DNA of 64,000 nucleotides, from assembly GCF_019802085.1 (NCBI RefSeq), contig NZ_JAHVHV010000001.1, positions 186,001 to 250,000 on the forward strand. Reading direction: 5' to 3'. Below the pieces are notes generated by a model. The model ran no database searches, was not told the origin of the DNA, and saw nothing but the letters and a program-made list of their open reading frames with translations. Numbering within the stretch: the first letter of the stretch is position 1; each line of letters begins with the position of its first letter. Source of the stretch: Ferrimonas balearica. GTDB taxonomy: Bacteria > Pseudomonadota > Gammaproteobacteria > Enterobacterales > Shewanellaceae. A program made the translations under genes and the position numbers. Shown here one piece after another: positions 10,767-19,198 of the stretch.

Positions 10767-11467
10767 ACCGGCACCACAGCGCAGAGGTGGTTCACGCCGT
10801 CGCGCACTTGCCAGCGCAGATCCCAGTCGTACAGCTGCACCCCGTAAACCCGGCCCGGCTCCGCGTCCTGGTAGGCCGGGCGCGGGTCCTGGGCCAGCAC
10901 CTGGCGGGCCAGCTCGGTGAACCCCGGCTGGTGGCGCTCCGCCTCGGCCAGCTGAGCTTCGGCCTCGGGCGCGATCACCAGGGCCATGGCCGTCGGTGCT
11001 GCCTGGGCGTAGCCGCCCTCGGCATCAGGGTGGGCGTCGGAGTAGGGGATGTAGGGCTTGATGTCGTAGATGGGGGTGCCGTCCAGCAAGTCGATGCCGC
11101 TGACCTCGACAAAGTGTTGCTTGCCCTGCTGGCCGATGCGGTGCAAACGCACCACCGACAGACCCAGGCCATTGGGGCGAAAGGTGGCGCGACTGGCGAA
11201 CACTCCCAGTCGGGCGTTGCCCCCCAGCCGGGGCGGGCGCACCGTGGGTTTCCAGCCCTGCTCCAGGTTCTGGTGGAAGCTGAAGATGAGCCACAGGTGG
11301 GAGAACTGCTCCAGCCCCCGCAGGATCTCCCCCCGGTTGCACTCCCCCTGGAGATCCAGTCGACCGATGGCCGCGGGCACCAGGTTGGGTTGGCGGGGGA
11401 TGGCAAACTTCTGGCGGTAGGGGGAGCGGCACAGGGCCACCGGGCTCAGGCGGTGCTCAGCGCTCAT
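10763..11467 (-). CDS. trmO: tRNA (N6-threonylcarbamoyladenosine(37)-N6)-methyltransferase TrmO
   Basis: The product is 234 residues, close to the 235 of E. coli TrmO (TsaA/YaeB). The enzyme methylates t6A37 of threonine tRNAs using S-adenosylmethionine through an unusual beta-barrel fold. Family blocks visible are [20 protein letters not shown] at the N-terminus, the central [13 protein letters not shown], and [17 protein letters not shown]; the later [16 protein letters not shown] is also diagnostic. It overlaps rcsF upstream by 11 bases and the acetyltransferase downstream by four, indicating one transcript. E. coli also places rcsF and trmO together, near proS, as here. Confidence 0.94.
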   Translation of the reverse strand: MSAEHRLSPVALCRSPYRQKFAIPRQPNLVPAAIGRLDLQGECNRGEILRGLEQFSHLWLIFSFHQNLEQGWKPTVRPPRLGGNARLGVFASRATFRPNGLGLSVVRLHRIGQQGKQHFVEVSGIDLLDGTPIYDIKPYIPYSDAHPDAEGGYAQAAPTAMALVIAPEAEAQLAEAERHQPGFTELARQVLAQDPRPAYQDAEPGRVYGVQLYDWDLRWQVRDGVNHLCAVVPV

Positions 11468-11837
11468 CTTGGGAGACCATCTTCAGCGCCTGGCCATAGC
11501 AGGCCCGGGCGACCACGCAGCCCGGGTGTTCCTCCAGCACCATGCACTGATGCAGGCGGACGGCGTTGGCCCCCAGTTTGCCCGCTTCCAGGCGCATCTG
11601 GGTCCGGGCATCGGCGTCGCTGGCGGGCACGGAGCGGGCGCTCTCCTGGCAGCTGATCCCCTCCACCACCCCTAGCACCTCGGCGTTGCCGATGGCGGTC
11701 TCCGGGCCCAGCAGCTTGACCTGCCCAGGCTGGAAATAGTCATCGAAATTGGCCGGATCCAGGTTGCTGGAGAAGTGGTAGTCGCCGGCACAGCCGGCCA
11801 GCAGCAGAATGGGGAGAAGGGAGCGGAGCAGGGGCAT
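11457..11837 (-). CDS. rcsF: Outer-membrane stress-sensor lipoprotein RcsF
   Basis: The 126-residue protein has a lipoprotein signal (MPLLRSLLPILLLAGCAG, lipobox LAGC) and four later cysteines in the RcsF arrangement (one near ISCQES, then HQCMVLEEHPGC and RAC), which form the two nonconsecutive disulfides of the family. RcsF sits in the outer membrane and reports envelope damage to IgaA and the Rcs phosphorelay in enterobacteria. The ATG at 11837 is preferred over a GTG six bases upstream. It starts an rcsF-trmO-acetyltransferase transcript. No rcsB, rcsC, rcsD or igaA is in the window, so its signalling partner here is unknown. Confidence 0.9.
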   Translation of the reverse strand: MPLLRSLLPILLLAGCAGDYHFSSNLDPANFDDYFQPGQVKLLGPETAIGNAEVLGVVEGISCQESARSVPASDADARTQMRLEAGKLGANAVRLHQCMVLEEHPGCVVARACYGQALKMVSQDER

Positions 11838-11882
11838 AACCACACCGAAGTTGTCGAATATGCCCCTGATTGTATCAAGCTT

Positions 11883-13151
11883 TTATTGGCGCTGACGGTA
11901 CTTTTGGTAGAGCCGCTCGTGGCGGTTGTCCAGGTCCACCGGGCGGCCGTCGAGGTAGAGGGCGATAACGTCCGCCTCGGCCATGTCCAGCAGATCCCCT
12001 TTGCTGATCACCAGGCTGGCGCGCTGGCCCACCGCCAGATCCCCCAGATCCTCAGCCCCCATCAACTGGGCCGGCACCCGGCTGATGGCGGCCAGGGCTG
12101 CCTCCCTGGGCAGGCCGTAGGCCACCGCCTGACCGGCGGCGAACGCCAGGTTGCGGCTGTCCCAGCTGCCGGTCCAGGCCAGAGCCAGGGTCACCCCCGC
12201 CTGGTGCAGCAGTGCCGGCTGGGCAAAGGCGTGGTCGTAGGCTTCATCGGCGCGCCGGGGCAGGCCGTTGGCGTGGGTGTAGACCACGGGCACCGCCAGC
12301 TGGGTCAGGCGCGGGGCCACCCGCAGGGCGTCATAGCCTCCCACCAGCACCGCTTTGAATCGGTAACGCTCTACCAGATCCAGAGCCTGTTCGATCTGAC
12401 GCTGGTCATCGGCGTGGATGAACAGGGTCAAATCCCCCTCGAACAGCGGGCCCATGGCGTGCCAGCGGGTGTCCACCGGGCGGCTGCCGTCCTGGGCCAG
12501 GTGGTAGCGGTAGGCGGATTCGAAACTCTGCCAGAGGGCGTCCAACTGCTCGGTACGGGCCTGTATCGCCTCATCGCGGTCGTCCGGATCCCGCTGGGGC
12601 AGTCCCGCCTCGGGCCAGTAAAGGTGCAACCCGGTGTCCTGGCGGACCAGGGCGTCCCCCAGGTTCCAGCCGTCCAGGCCCACCAGGGCGGAGCGGCCCG
12701 CCAGCCGGTTGCCCTGGGGCACCAGCTGGGCGTAGCCGATGCCGTTGCGCCGTACCGTGGGGATCACCTCGGAATCCGCGTTGAAGGCCACGGTGGCCCG
12801 CAACTGGGGGTTGTGATCCCCCACCTCGTAGGAGTCCACGGTGCTGCGCACCATGCCGATCTCCCGAAGCCCCAGTTGGCTGTCCAGGGCAATCAGGGCG
12901 GGGTAGAGGTGGTGGCCGCTGAGATCCGCCACCCGGGCGCCCTCCGGTGCCGGCAGATCCACGCCGATGGCCTGGATCACCCCGTCAACGAACAGCAGAT
13001 CCGCTTGGGGCAGCACCCCCTGCTCGGCGGTGTGGATGGTGGCGCCTTTGAGCAGCACCGGCTGACTCTGGGCCGGCCCGGGCAGGATGTCGTGGGCCTG
13101 GGCGGTGATGGGGCTGACCAGCAGGGCCAGCATCAAGGTCAAAACTCGCAT
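11883..13151 (-). CDS. Exported amidohydrolase-family protein lacking the metal-binding HxH
   Basis: The 422-residue product begins with a signal peptide (MRVLTLMLALLVSPITAQA). It has the amidohydrolase-superfamily pattern of an N-terminal beta-sandwich (VLLKGATIHTAEQG...ADLLFVDGVIQAIG), a barrel, and a C-terminal GDLAVGQRASLVISKGDLL segment. Where active members read GxxDxHxH, this protein has PALIALDSQLG, so both histidines of the binuclear metal site are missing. A hydrolase role is therefore doubtful. It follows the 1018-residue homologue by 12 bases, so the two are probably co-expressed and may form a complex in the periplasm. The substrate is unknown. Confidence 0.85.
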   Translation of the reverse strand: MRVLTLMLALLVSPITAQAHDILPGPAQSQPVLLKGATIHTAEQGVLPQADLLFVDGVIQAIGVDLPAPEGARVADLSGHHLYPALIALDSQLGLREIGMVRSTVDSYEVGDHNPQLRATVAFNADSEVIPTVRRNGIGYAQLVPQGNRLAGRSALVGLDGWNLGDALVRQDTGLHLYWPEAGLPQRDPDDRDEAIQARTEQLDALWQSFESAYRYHLAQDGSRPVDTRWHAMGPLFEGDLTLFIHADDQRQIEQALDLVERYRFKAVLVGGYDALRVAPRLTQLAVPVVYTHANGLPRRADEAYDHAFAQPALLHQAGVTLALAWTGSWDSRNLAFAAGQAVAYGLPREAALAAISRVPAQLMGAEDLGDLAVGQRASLVISKGDLLDMAEADVIALYLDGRPVDLDNRHERLYQKYRQRQ

Positions 13152-13163
13152 CGATGGGGCTCC

Positions 13164-16100
13164 TCAGTGATGGTGATGATGCAGGACCAGGCGGCCATTG
13201 ACGAAGTGACTCAGGGAGTCGCAGTGCCACTCCGGGGTCTCATCCGGGGTGATGTCGTGATCCCCCAGTGATGCCGGGGCGTCATCTTCCAGTGCCTTTT
13301 GCAGCAGGGCCTGACGCTCCTGAGCCACGGCCCGGCGCTCGGCCTGGTCACGCTGGCGGTCAAAGTAGGGCTTACCGGCGATCCAGGTGGTCTTGGCCCG
13401 GGCGTACACCGACAGGGGGGAGGCGTCCCAGAGCACTAGATCCGCCTGTTTGCCCTTCTCGATGGAGCCCACCAGGTGGTCCACCTTAAGCTGTTGAGCC
13501 GGGTTGAGGGTCACCATCTTCCAGGCCTCCTCCGGACTCATGCCGCAGTACATCACCGACTTGGCCGCCTCCTGGTTCAGCTTGCGGATAAGGTCGCGGC
13601 TGTCGGAGTTGATGCTGGTGTTCACCCCCTGCTCGGTCATCAGGCAGGCGTTGTGGGGGATGGCGTCGTACACCTCGAACTTGTAGGCCCACCAATCGGA
13701 GAAGGTGGAGGCGGTGGTGCCGGCGGCGGCCATCTCCTTGGCCACCTTGTAGCCCTCGAGGATGTGGGTGAAGGTCTGCACCTTGAAGTCCATCTCCTCG
13801 GCCAGCTCCAGCAGGGCGAGGATCTCCGACTGCACGTAGGAGTGTACGTGGATGTGACGCTCCGACTCCAGGATCTCCGCCAGGGCCTCCATACGGTAGT
13901 CCGGGCGGGGGGCCAGGGTCTGGCGCTTGTCGCCGCGGCGCAGGCGGTCGTAATCCTCTTGCGCCTGGCGGTACTCCCGGGCGGCCTGGAAGGCGTCCTG
14001 GATCAGGGCCGGCACCCCCATGCGGGTCTGCGGGTAGCGGGTGATGAACTCATCCCCCCAGTTGGACTGCTTGACGTTCTCCCCCAGGGCGAACTTGATG
14101 CTGGGCGGGGCGGCGTGGAACTTGAGCCCCTCGGCGTCCTCTCCCCAGCGCAGCTGGATGGTCTGGGACTGGCCCCCGATGGGGTTGGCGCTGCCGTGGA
14201 GGATCTGCGCCGTGGTCACCCCACCGGCCAGCGCCCGGTAGATGTGGATGTCGTTGGGGTCGAGCACGTCGCCGATGCGCACCTCGGAGGTGATGTTGTC
14301 GGACCCCTCGTTGGTGCCGCCGTAGAGGGCGATGTGGGAGTGCTCATCGACGATGCCGGCGGTCAGGTGCAGACCGGTGGCGTCGATCACCCGGTAACCC
14401 CGGGGGGTCTTGAGCGCCGTTCCGATGGCTTTGATCTGGCCATCCTCCACCAGCACGTCGGTGTTGGTCAGGATCCCCGCCTCGGCGGAGGTCCAGACGG
14501 TGGCGTTCTGGATGTGCAGCGACTCGGCGCGGGGGGGCTCGGTGAGGCCGTAGGCCCGGTTGGGGAAGGTCAGGCGGCTCAGATAGGGCGCCGGGGCCTC
14601 GGTGTCCCGGGGCGTTTCGGCCGTCTTGCCTCCCACGGCGGTGAGCACCAGGGGGCGCAGCTCGCCGCCGGGCAGCATCAGTTCACCGCGCAGCCCCTCG
14701 GGGGTGGGGGCCAGGGTAAACAGGCTGATCCCCTCATGGCCCTCCAGGCGCACCTTGAAGCTCAGCTGATGGGCGCTGGGGTTAAGGTCAAACAGCTCCA
14801 GGGCGGCTTCACCCAGGGCCAGGTGGCCGCTGAGACTGCCCTCGATGTTATCCAGGGTCAGCAACCACTGGAGCTCCTCCAGGGGCAGGTCCCACTCCCC
14901 CAGATAGGGGCGCAGGTGGTCCGGTGCGATGGGGTGATACTGACCCTGCAGATAGAGCGCCTCGATGTGGCCGCCGGCGAAGAGATCCCCCTTGGCCACC
15001 ACCAGATCCGCCCGGTATCCAGGGGCGATCCGACCGGACTGATCGGCTACGCCGGCGATCTTGGCCGGCACCGTAGTCAGGGCCGCCAGGGCCTGCTGGG
15101 GGCTTAAACCGTGGGCCAGGGCCCGCTCCAGGCGGGGCCAGAACTGGTCTGAGTCGATGCCGTGCTGGGTCAGGGCGAAGCTGAGCCCGGCCTCGGCCAC
15201 CGCGGCGGGGTTGCCGGGGGTGCGCTCCCAATGACGCAGTTGCTGAAGGCTGATGTCCAGGGCGTCACCGGTGTCCGACAGGCTGGGTTTGGCGGCCTGT
15301 TTCAGGGGCAGGATAAGCTGGGTTTTCTGCGCGCGCAGCTGGGGCAGGCGTTCGAACTCCAGTCCGGTGCCCACCACTACGGGGCGCACATTGAATGGCG
15401 ACAACAGGCCCTGGGCCCTTAGGGCATCGTCGGGATGGCGGCCGGCAAAGATCACCGGCTCCGCGTCGATGTTGGCAAGGGCCGCCAGGCTCAGCTGAGG
15501 CTGCAGGGCCACGCTCAGGGCCTTGTCCTGTTGGGCTCGGTACCAGCGCGCGTCCGACAGGGTCTGGCGGATCAGCGCCATGGCCCCCATGATGGAGGCG
15601 GGGTACTCCTGGTGGGCGCTGCCACGATCAAAGGAGAGCTGGTGGGCGCCCTGGGCCTGGTAGATCAGGGTGTGGCTGGGGCCCTCGGCCAGGGACACCG
15701 TGGTGCCGCGGCCCTGGAAGATCCCATCCTGGAAGGCGGTGTGCACCGTGGTGAACCCGTTGGCTCGCCAGGTCTCGGCGCTGTCGTCGGGGTGGAAGTG
15801 TTCGGACCAGCGCATCTCACTGTGCACCGCGCCGTTGTAATGGCGCGCACCCTTGGGGCTGATGCTGTAGAGCGGGCCGCCATCGGCGTGGCTGGGATAT
15901 TGCCAGTCCAGGCCGTACTGGGTGTAGGGATCAATAAAACCCGGGTAGAGGGTGTAGCCGGTCATATTGATTTCGAACGCCCCATCCGGCACCCGGTTAT
16001 TGTTGGAAACGGTGCGAATAATGCCGTCTTCCAACACCAAAGTGGCGTTTTCCATTACGGTACCGGGTTCGGTAACGATGCGGGCGTGAGTCAGCGCGGT

Positions 16101-16220
16101 GATATTGGGGGTCTTATCTCGGATCCCTAATTCCGGCTCGGTTTGATTGATGGCCAGGGCGGGCTGGGTCAATCCCAAAGCGGCGGCCGCTCCCAGTAGC
16201 CAACGACGTTCCACAACCAT
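13164..16220 (-). CDS. Exported tandem amidohydrolase, two domains, only the second with an intact metal site
   Basis: The 1018-residue protein starts with a signal sequence (MVVERRWLLGAAAALGLTQPALA) and contains two amidohydrolase-superfamily units, about 40-430 and 550-1000. The first reads GFIDPYTQYG (about 94-103) in place of the metal-binding DxHxH. The second has GIVDEHSH near residue 626, then HVHSYV, FTHILEG and NSDSRD, which supply the remaining ligands of an imidazolonepropionase-like active site. The extreme C-terminus is LVLHHHHH. The substrate is not evident; a periplasmic cyclic amide or peptide derivative is a guess. It precedes the 422-residue homologue in one operon. Confidence 0.87.
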   Translation of the reverse strand: MVVERRWLLGAAAALGLTQPALAINQTEPELGIRDKTPNITALTHARIVTEPGTVMENATLVLEDGIIRTVSNNNRVPDGAFEINMTGYTLYPGFIDPYTQYGLDWQYPSHADGGPLYSISPKGARHYNGAVHSEMRWSEHFHPDDSAETWRANGFTTVHTAFQDGIFQGRGTTVSLAEGPSHTLIYQAQGAHQLSFDRGSAHQEYPASIMGAMALIRQTLSDARWYRAQQDKALSVALQPQLSLAALANIDAEPVIFAGRHPDDALRAQGLLSPFNVRPVVVGTGLEFERLPQLRAQKTQLILPLKQAAKPSLSDTGDALDISLQQLRHWERTPGNPAAVAEAGLSFALTQHGIDSDQFWPRLERALAHGLSPQQALAALTTVPAKIAGVADQSGRIAPGYRADLVVAKGDLFAGGHIEALYLQGQYHPIAPDHLRPYLGEWDLPLEELQWLLTLDNIEGSLSGHLALGEAALELFDLNPSAHQLSFKVRLEGHEGISLFTLAPTPEGLRGELMLPGGELRPLVLTAVGGKTAETPRDTEAPAPYLSRLTFPNRAYGLTEPPRAESLHIQNATVWTSAEAGILTNTDVLVEDGQIKAIGTALKTPRGYRVIDATGLHLTAGIVDEHSHIALYGGTNEGSDNITSEVRIGDVLDPNDIHIYRALAGGVTTAQILHGSANPIGGQSQTIQLRWGEDAEGLKFHAAPPSIKFALGENVKQSNWGDEFITRYPQTRMGVPALIQDAFQAAREYRQAQEDYDRLRRGDKRQTLAPRPDYRMEALAEILESERHIHVHSYVQSEILALLELAEEMDFKVQTFTHILEGYKVAKEMAAAGTTASTFSDWWAYKFEVYDAIPHNACLMTEQGVNTSINSDSRDLIRKLNQEAAKSVMYCGMSPEEAWKMVTLNPAQQLKVDHLVGSIEKGKQADLVLWDASPLSVYARAKTTWIAGKPYFDRQRDQAERRAVAQERQALLQKALEDDAPASLGDHDITPDETPEWHCDSLSHFVNGRLVLHHHHH

Positions 16221-16340
16221 GTGGTGCTCCCTGTTGTAATTATTGCTTCGTCGGGAGGCACATTATCCAGTTTCTTGCGTGAGGGTGGCAACGTCGAGAT
16301 CACCCGGCGGCAACACAAAGTGTAACTATTGATGAAACAA

Positions 16341-16372
16341 AAACGGCTGCCCGGAGGCAGCCGCTTTCTTTA
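16341..16372 (-). terminator. Terminator of hns
   Basis: Eight-base arms CGGCTGCC (16344-16351) and GGCAGCCG (16356-16363) form a hairpin that, on the minus strand, is followed by TTTTTGTTT. It lies 20 bases after the hns stop. On the plus strand a weaker CTTTCTTT follows. Confidence 0.85.
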
Positions 16373-16383
16373 ATGGGGAAGGA

Positions 16384-16779
16384 TCACTTAATCAGGAAAT
16401 CTTCCAGGGTGCGGCCGGCGTCCAGCTGCTCCTTGATGGCCTTGGGGGTGCGGCCCTGGCCGGTCCAGGTGATGCGCTCGCCATCCACCATGATTTCGTA
16501 TTTCGGCGGACGCGGTGCCCGCTTTTTACGGGGGGCGGCTTCGGTGGCCACATTCAATTCATCGAGGCTGATGCCGTCTTCAGCCAATTGCTTGCGGATC
16601 GCTTCGATTTTGGCAATGCGCTCGGCGTTAGCGGCTTTTTCTTCAGCCAGTTCTTCTTCACGCTCTTCAGCGATCTTCTGCATCTTCTCGATTACTTCTT
16701 GCAGTTCGTCCAGGGTCAGACCTTTTAATTGAGCCTTTAGGCGACGTCCGTGGGTCAGGATCTCAAGAAACTCTGCCAT
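16384..16779 (-). CDS. hns: H-NS-family nucleoid-structuring protein
   Basis: The 131-residue protein is close in length to E. coli H-NS (137). The N-terminal two-thirds is a charged helical, coiled-coil oligomerisation region rich in Glu and Lys. The C-terminal domain (about 88-131) carries the DNA-binding loop TWTGQGRTPKAI, which inserts into the minor groove of AT-rich DNA. It would compact the chromosome and silence AT-rich or foreign genes. The gene is monocistronic, with an AT-rich upstream region (16780-16980), typical of autoregulated hns promoters. Confidence 0.94.
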   Translation of the reverse strand: MAEFLEILTHGRRLKAQLKGLTLDELQEVIEKMQKIAEEREEELAEEKAANAERIAKIEAIRKQLAEDGISLDELNVATEAAPRKKRAPRPPKYEIMVDGERITWTGQGRTPKAIKEQLDAGRTLEDFLIK

Positions 16780-17138
16780 GCTTTTTCAACCTTTGATGAA
16801 CTAAATGGGGAGGGATTGCTTATTAGACTAGCACCAGATTATAGACCTGTCCCCTGTAAAATTAAATAACTTATCCCTGCTAATAAATATATCCAGATTG
16901 CCGACAATGTTTTCCACTCATTTTGATTCAGGTTGAGTTAAATAAAGGGCAAAAGTGGCGAACATCTAATCAATTCCGAGCTCAATATCGGCACCGCCCT
17001 GGCGTTGTCGAACCGCGAGAAACCGCCGGAAGACCGGGTGTTTTCGCCCTCCCCATGTCATGTTGACGTTTACGTTAACAGTAAGTAGAGTGGGCCGAGG
17101 ATTGCGGCACTGTGCCGGTACGCAATAAAGGACAAAAA
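16780..17138. other. AT-rich divergent promoter region between hns and etfB
   Basis: These 359 bases separate two divergent genes. The hns-proximal half is markedly AT-rich compared with the surroundings, as expected for an H-NS-bound promoter. The etfB-proximal half contains a LiuR-type palindrome at 17063-17084. I see no coding potential. Confidence 0.6.
17063..17084. promoter_or_regulatory. Putative LiuR operator upstream of etfBA
   Basis: The sequence TTGACGTTTACGTTAACAGT resembles the LiuR (MerR-family) site built on TTTACGTNNACGTAAA-like halves in Shewanella and related bacteria. It lies 55 bases before the etfB start. A similar palindrome precedes liuR and the ivd operon in this window. 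The match to a known regulon is by recall of the motif, not by a computed score. Confidence 0.6.
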
Positions 17139-17888
17139 ATGAAGATTCTGGTTCCCGTCAAACGGGTAGTGGACGCCAATGTTAAAGTGCGCGTCAAAGC
17201 GGATGAATCCGCGGTGGAGCTGGCCAATCTCAAGATGGCCCTCAACCCCTTCTGTGAGATCGCCGTCGAAGAGGCGGTGCGATTGAAAGAACAAGGCAAG
17301 GCCACCGAGGTGGTGGTGGTGTCCATCGGCCCCAAAGCGGCCCAGGAGCAACTGCGTACCGCCATGGCGCTGGGGGCCGACCGGGCCATCCACATCGAGA
17401 CCGACGAGGAGCTGGTGCCCCTGTCCGTGGCCAAGCTGCTCAACGCCGTGGTGAACAACGAGCAGCCCCAGCTGGTGCTGCTGGGCAAGCAGTCCATCGA
17501 CGGCGACAACAACCAGACCGGCCAGATGCTGGCGGCCCTGATGGGCGCCGGCCAGGCCACCTTCGCCTCCAAGGTGAGCGTCGAGGGCGAATCCGTTGAA
17601 GTGGTTCGGGAAGTGGACGGCGGCCTGCAGACCCTGAAGCTGGCCCTGCCGGCGGTGATCACCACGGATCTGCGTCTCAATGAGCCGCGCTACGCCTCCC
17701 TGCCCAACATCATGAAGGCCAAGCGCAAGCCCCTGGACACTCAGTCCGTGGAGGCGCTCGGGGTGAGCCTGGGTCAGCACCAGAAGGTGCTCAAGGTGGC
17801 CGCACCCAGCGAGCGTCAAGCCGGGGTGATGGTGGCTTCCGTCGAGGAGCTGGTGGACAAGCTGAAAAACGAAGCGAAGGTGGTCTAA
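17139..17888 (+). CDS. etfB: Electron transfer flavoprotein, beta subunit
   Basis: The 249-residue protein begins [19 protein letters not shown], the standard ETF-beta N-terminus. The AMP-binding region and the recognition-loop segment ([13 protein letters not shown]) are present. With EtfA it forms the soluble FAD heterodimer that accepts electrons from acyl-CoA dehydrogenases and passes them to the ETF:quinone oxidoreductase. The ATG at 17139 follows AAAGGAC. Its stop overlaps the etfA start (TAATG), so the pair is translationally coupled. A LiuR-type site upstream ties it to the branched-chain catabolic operons elsewhere in the window. Confidence 0.97.
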   Translation: MKILVPVKRVVDANVKVRVKADESAVELANLKMALNPFCEIAVEEAVRLKEQGKATEVVVVSIGPKAAQEQLRTAMALGADRAIHIETDEELVPLSVAKLLNAVVNNEQPQLVLLGKQSIDGDNNQTGQMLAALMGAGQATFASKVSVEGESVEVVREVDGGLQTLKLALPAVITTDLRLNEPRYASLPNIMKAKRKPLDTQSVEALGVSLGQHQKVLKVAAPSERQAGVMVASVEELVDKLKNEAKVV

Positions 17889-18814
17889 TGGCGATCCTGG
17901 TAATTGCAGAGCTGGATGGCCAGCTCAAGGCGGACACCGCCAAGGTGGTGAACGCGGCCCGGGCCCTGTCCGGTGAGATCCACCTGCTGGTGGCCGGTCA
18001 TCAGGTGAGCGAGGCGGCCCAAGCGGCGGCGACCCTGGAAGGCGTGAGCAAGGTGCTGGTGGCGGAAGACGCCGGTTTCGAACATGGCCTGGCCGAGGGC
18101 CTGGCCAATCTGGTGGTGAGCCTGGGGGGTGAGTACAGCCACATCCTGGCGGCGGCCTCGGCCCAGGGCAAGGATCTGTTGCCCCGCGCCGCGGCACTGC
18201 TGGACGTCTCCATGTTGTCCGATGTGGTGCAGGTGGTCAGTGACGACACCTTTGTGCGCCCCATCTACGCCGGGAACGCCATGGCCACGGTGCAGTCCCT
18301 GGACCCCATCAAGCTGATGACGGTGCGCACCGCCGCCTTTGATGCCGTGGGCAGCCAGGCGGCCGCCGAGGTGGCCCAAGTGAGCGCCGAGACCGGCCAG
18401 GTTCTGTCCGAGTTTGTGGCCCTGGAGCGCATCGAGTCCGAGCGTCCGGAGCTGGGGGCCGCCCGAGTGGTGGTGTCCGGGGGTCGCGGTGTCGGCAGCG
18501 GCGAAAACTTCGCCCTGATTGAAGCCCTGGCCGATAAGCTGGGCGCGGCCGTGGGCGCCTCCCGGGCGGCGGTGGACGCCGGCTTTGTGCCCAACGACTA
18601 CCAGGTGGGCCAGACCGGTAAGATCGTGGCGCCGGAGCTCTACATCGCAGTGGGGATCTCCGGAGCGATCCAGCACCTGGCGGGGATGAAGGACTCCAAG
18701 GTGATTGTGGCGATCAACAAGGACCCGGACGCCCCCATCTTCCAGGTGGCGGACTACGGCCTGGAGGGGGATCTGTTCGAGATCCTGCCCCACCTGACGG
18801 AGCAGCTCGGCTAA
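17888..18814 (+). CDS. etfA: Electron transfer flavoprotein, alpha subunit
   Basis: The product is 308 residues. It has the ETF-alpha N-terminal domain ([14 protein letters not shown]) and the C-terminal FAD-binding domain with [34 protein letters not shown] and the signature [20 protein letters not shown]. It binds the redox-active FAD of the EtfAB dimer. It shares one base with the etfB stop. A long hairpin follows the gene. Confidence 0.97.
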   Translation: MAILVIAELDGQLKADTAKVVNAARALSGEIHLLVAGHQVSEAAQAAATLEGVSKVLVAEDAGFEHGLAEGLANLVVSLGGEYSHILAAASAQGKDLLPRAAALLDVSMLSDVVQVVSDDTFVRPIYAGNAMATVQSLDPIKLMTVRTAAFDAVGSQAAAEVAQVSAETGQVLSEFVALERIESERPELGAARVVVSGGRGVGSGENFALIEALADKLGAAVGASRAAVDAGFVPNDYQVGQTGKIVAPELYIAVGISGAIQHLAGMKDSKVIVAINKDPDAPIFQVADYGLEGDLFEILPHLTEQLG

Positions 18815-18830
18815 AACCGAGATCTGCGTC

Positions 18831-18896
18831 ACAAAACGGCGGCCTGTTCTGGTTTCACCCCCCAAAGGTGTGATTAGAATGCCGCCGTTGTTTTGT
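18831..18896 (+). terminator. Long inverted repeat after etfA, probable terminator
   Basis: ACAAAACGGCGGC (18831-18843) pairs with GCCGCCG...TTTTGT (18881-18896), with a three-base bulge in the stem. The distal arm merges into TTGTTTTGT. It sits between etfA and the lysine riboswitch and would separate the two transcripts. Confidence 0.5.
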
Positions 18897-18921
18897 CAGC
18901 CAGACAATTCAACTGCCTAAG

Positions 18922-19112
18922 CAAGGTAGAGGCGCACTGCCTATCAGTACTTCGGAGTAGGGTGATCCCCGAGCATCCCGAAGGAAAGGAGTCAGTGCCG
19001 AAGTGAACCGGGCGTCATCCCGTTTCGCTGGGGTCGTATCGAACAGGTGCGGCACTGCCATAGTAATCTCTGTCAGGACGACAGCAGTGGGTTTACTATG
19101 GAGCGCTACTGA
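18922..19112 (+). ncRNA. Lysine riboswitch (L box)
   Basis: The leader contains the conserved lysine-aptamer segments in the right order: AGAGGCGCACTGC at the start, then AAGGAAAGGAGTCAGTGCCGAAG, CGCTGGGGTCG, GGCACTGCCATAGTAATC and the closing ATGGAGCGCTACT, whose CTAC pairs with GTAG near 18926 to form P1. No strong terminator follows within the 85 bases to the start codon, so control of translation initiation is more likely than attenuation. Binding of lysine should shut off the transporter gene downstream. Confidence 0.9.
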
Positions 19113-19198
19113 AAGGACGGTGGATCACTTCATCATATCCCCCCTCGGCCCCGCGCCGTGTCAGTTGCTCTCCATCTCAATAACGACGACAACAAAAG

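Noticed and set aside
13164-13184. His5 tail as vector or tag contamination
   Set aside because: The flanking sequence is continuous with the neighbouring operon genes, and codons are mixed CAT/CAC without any cloning linker.
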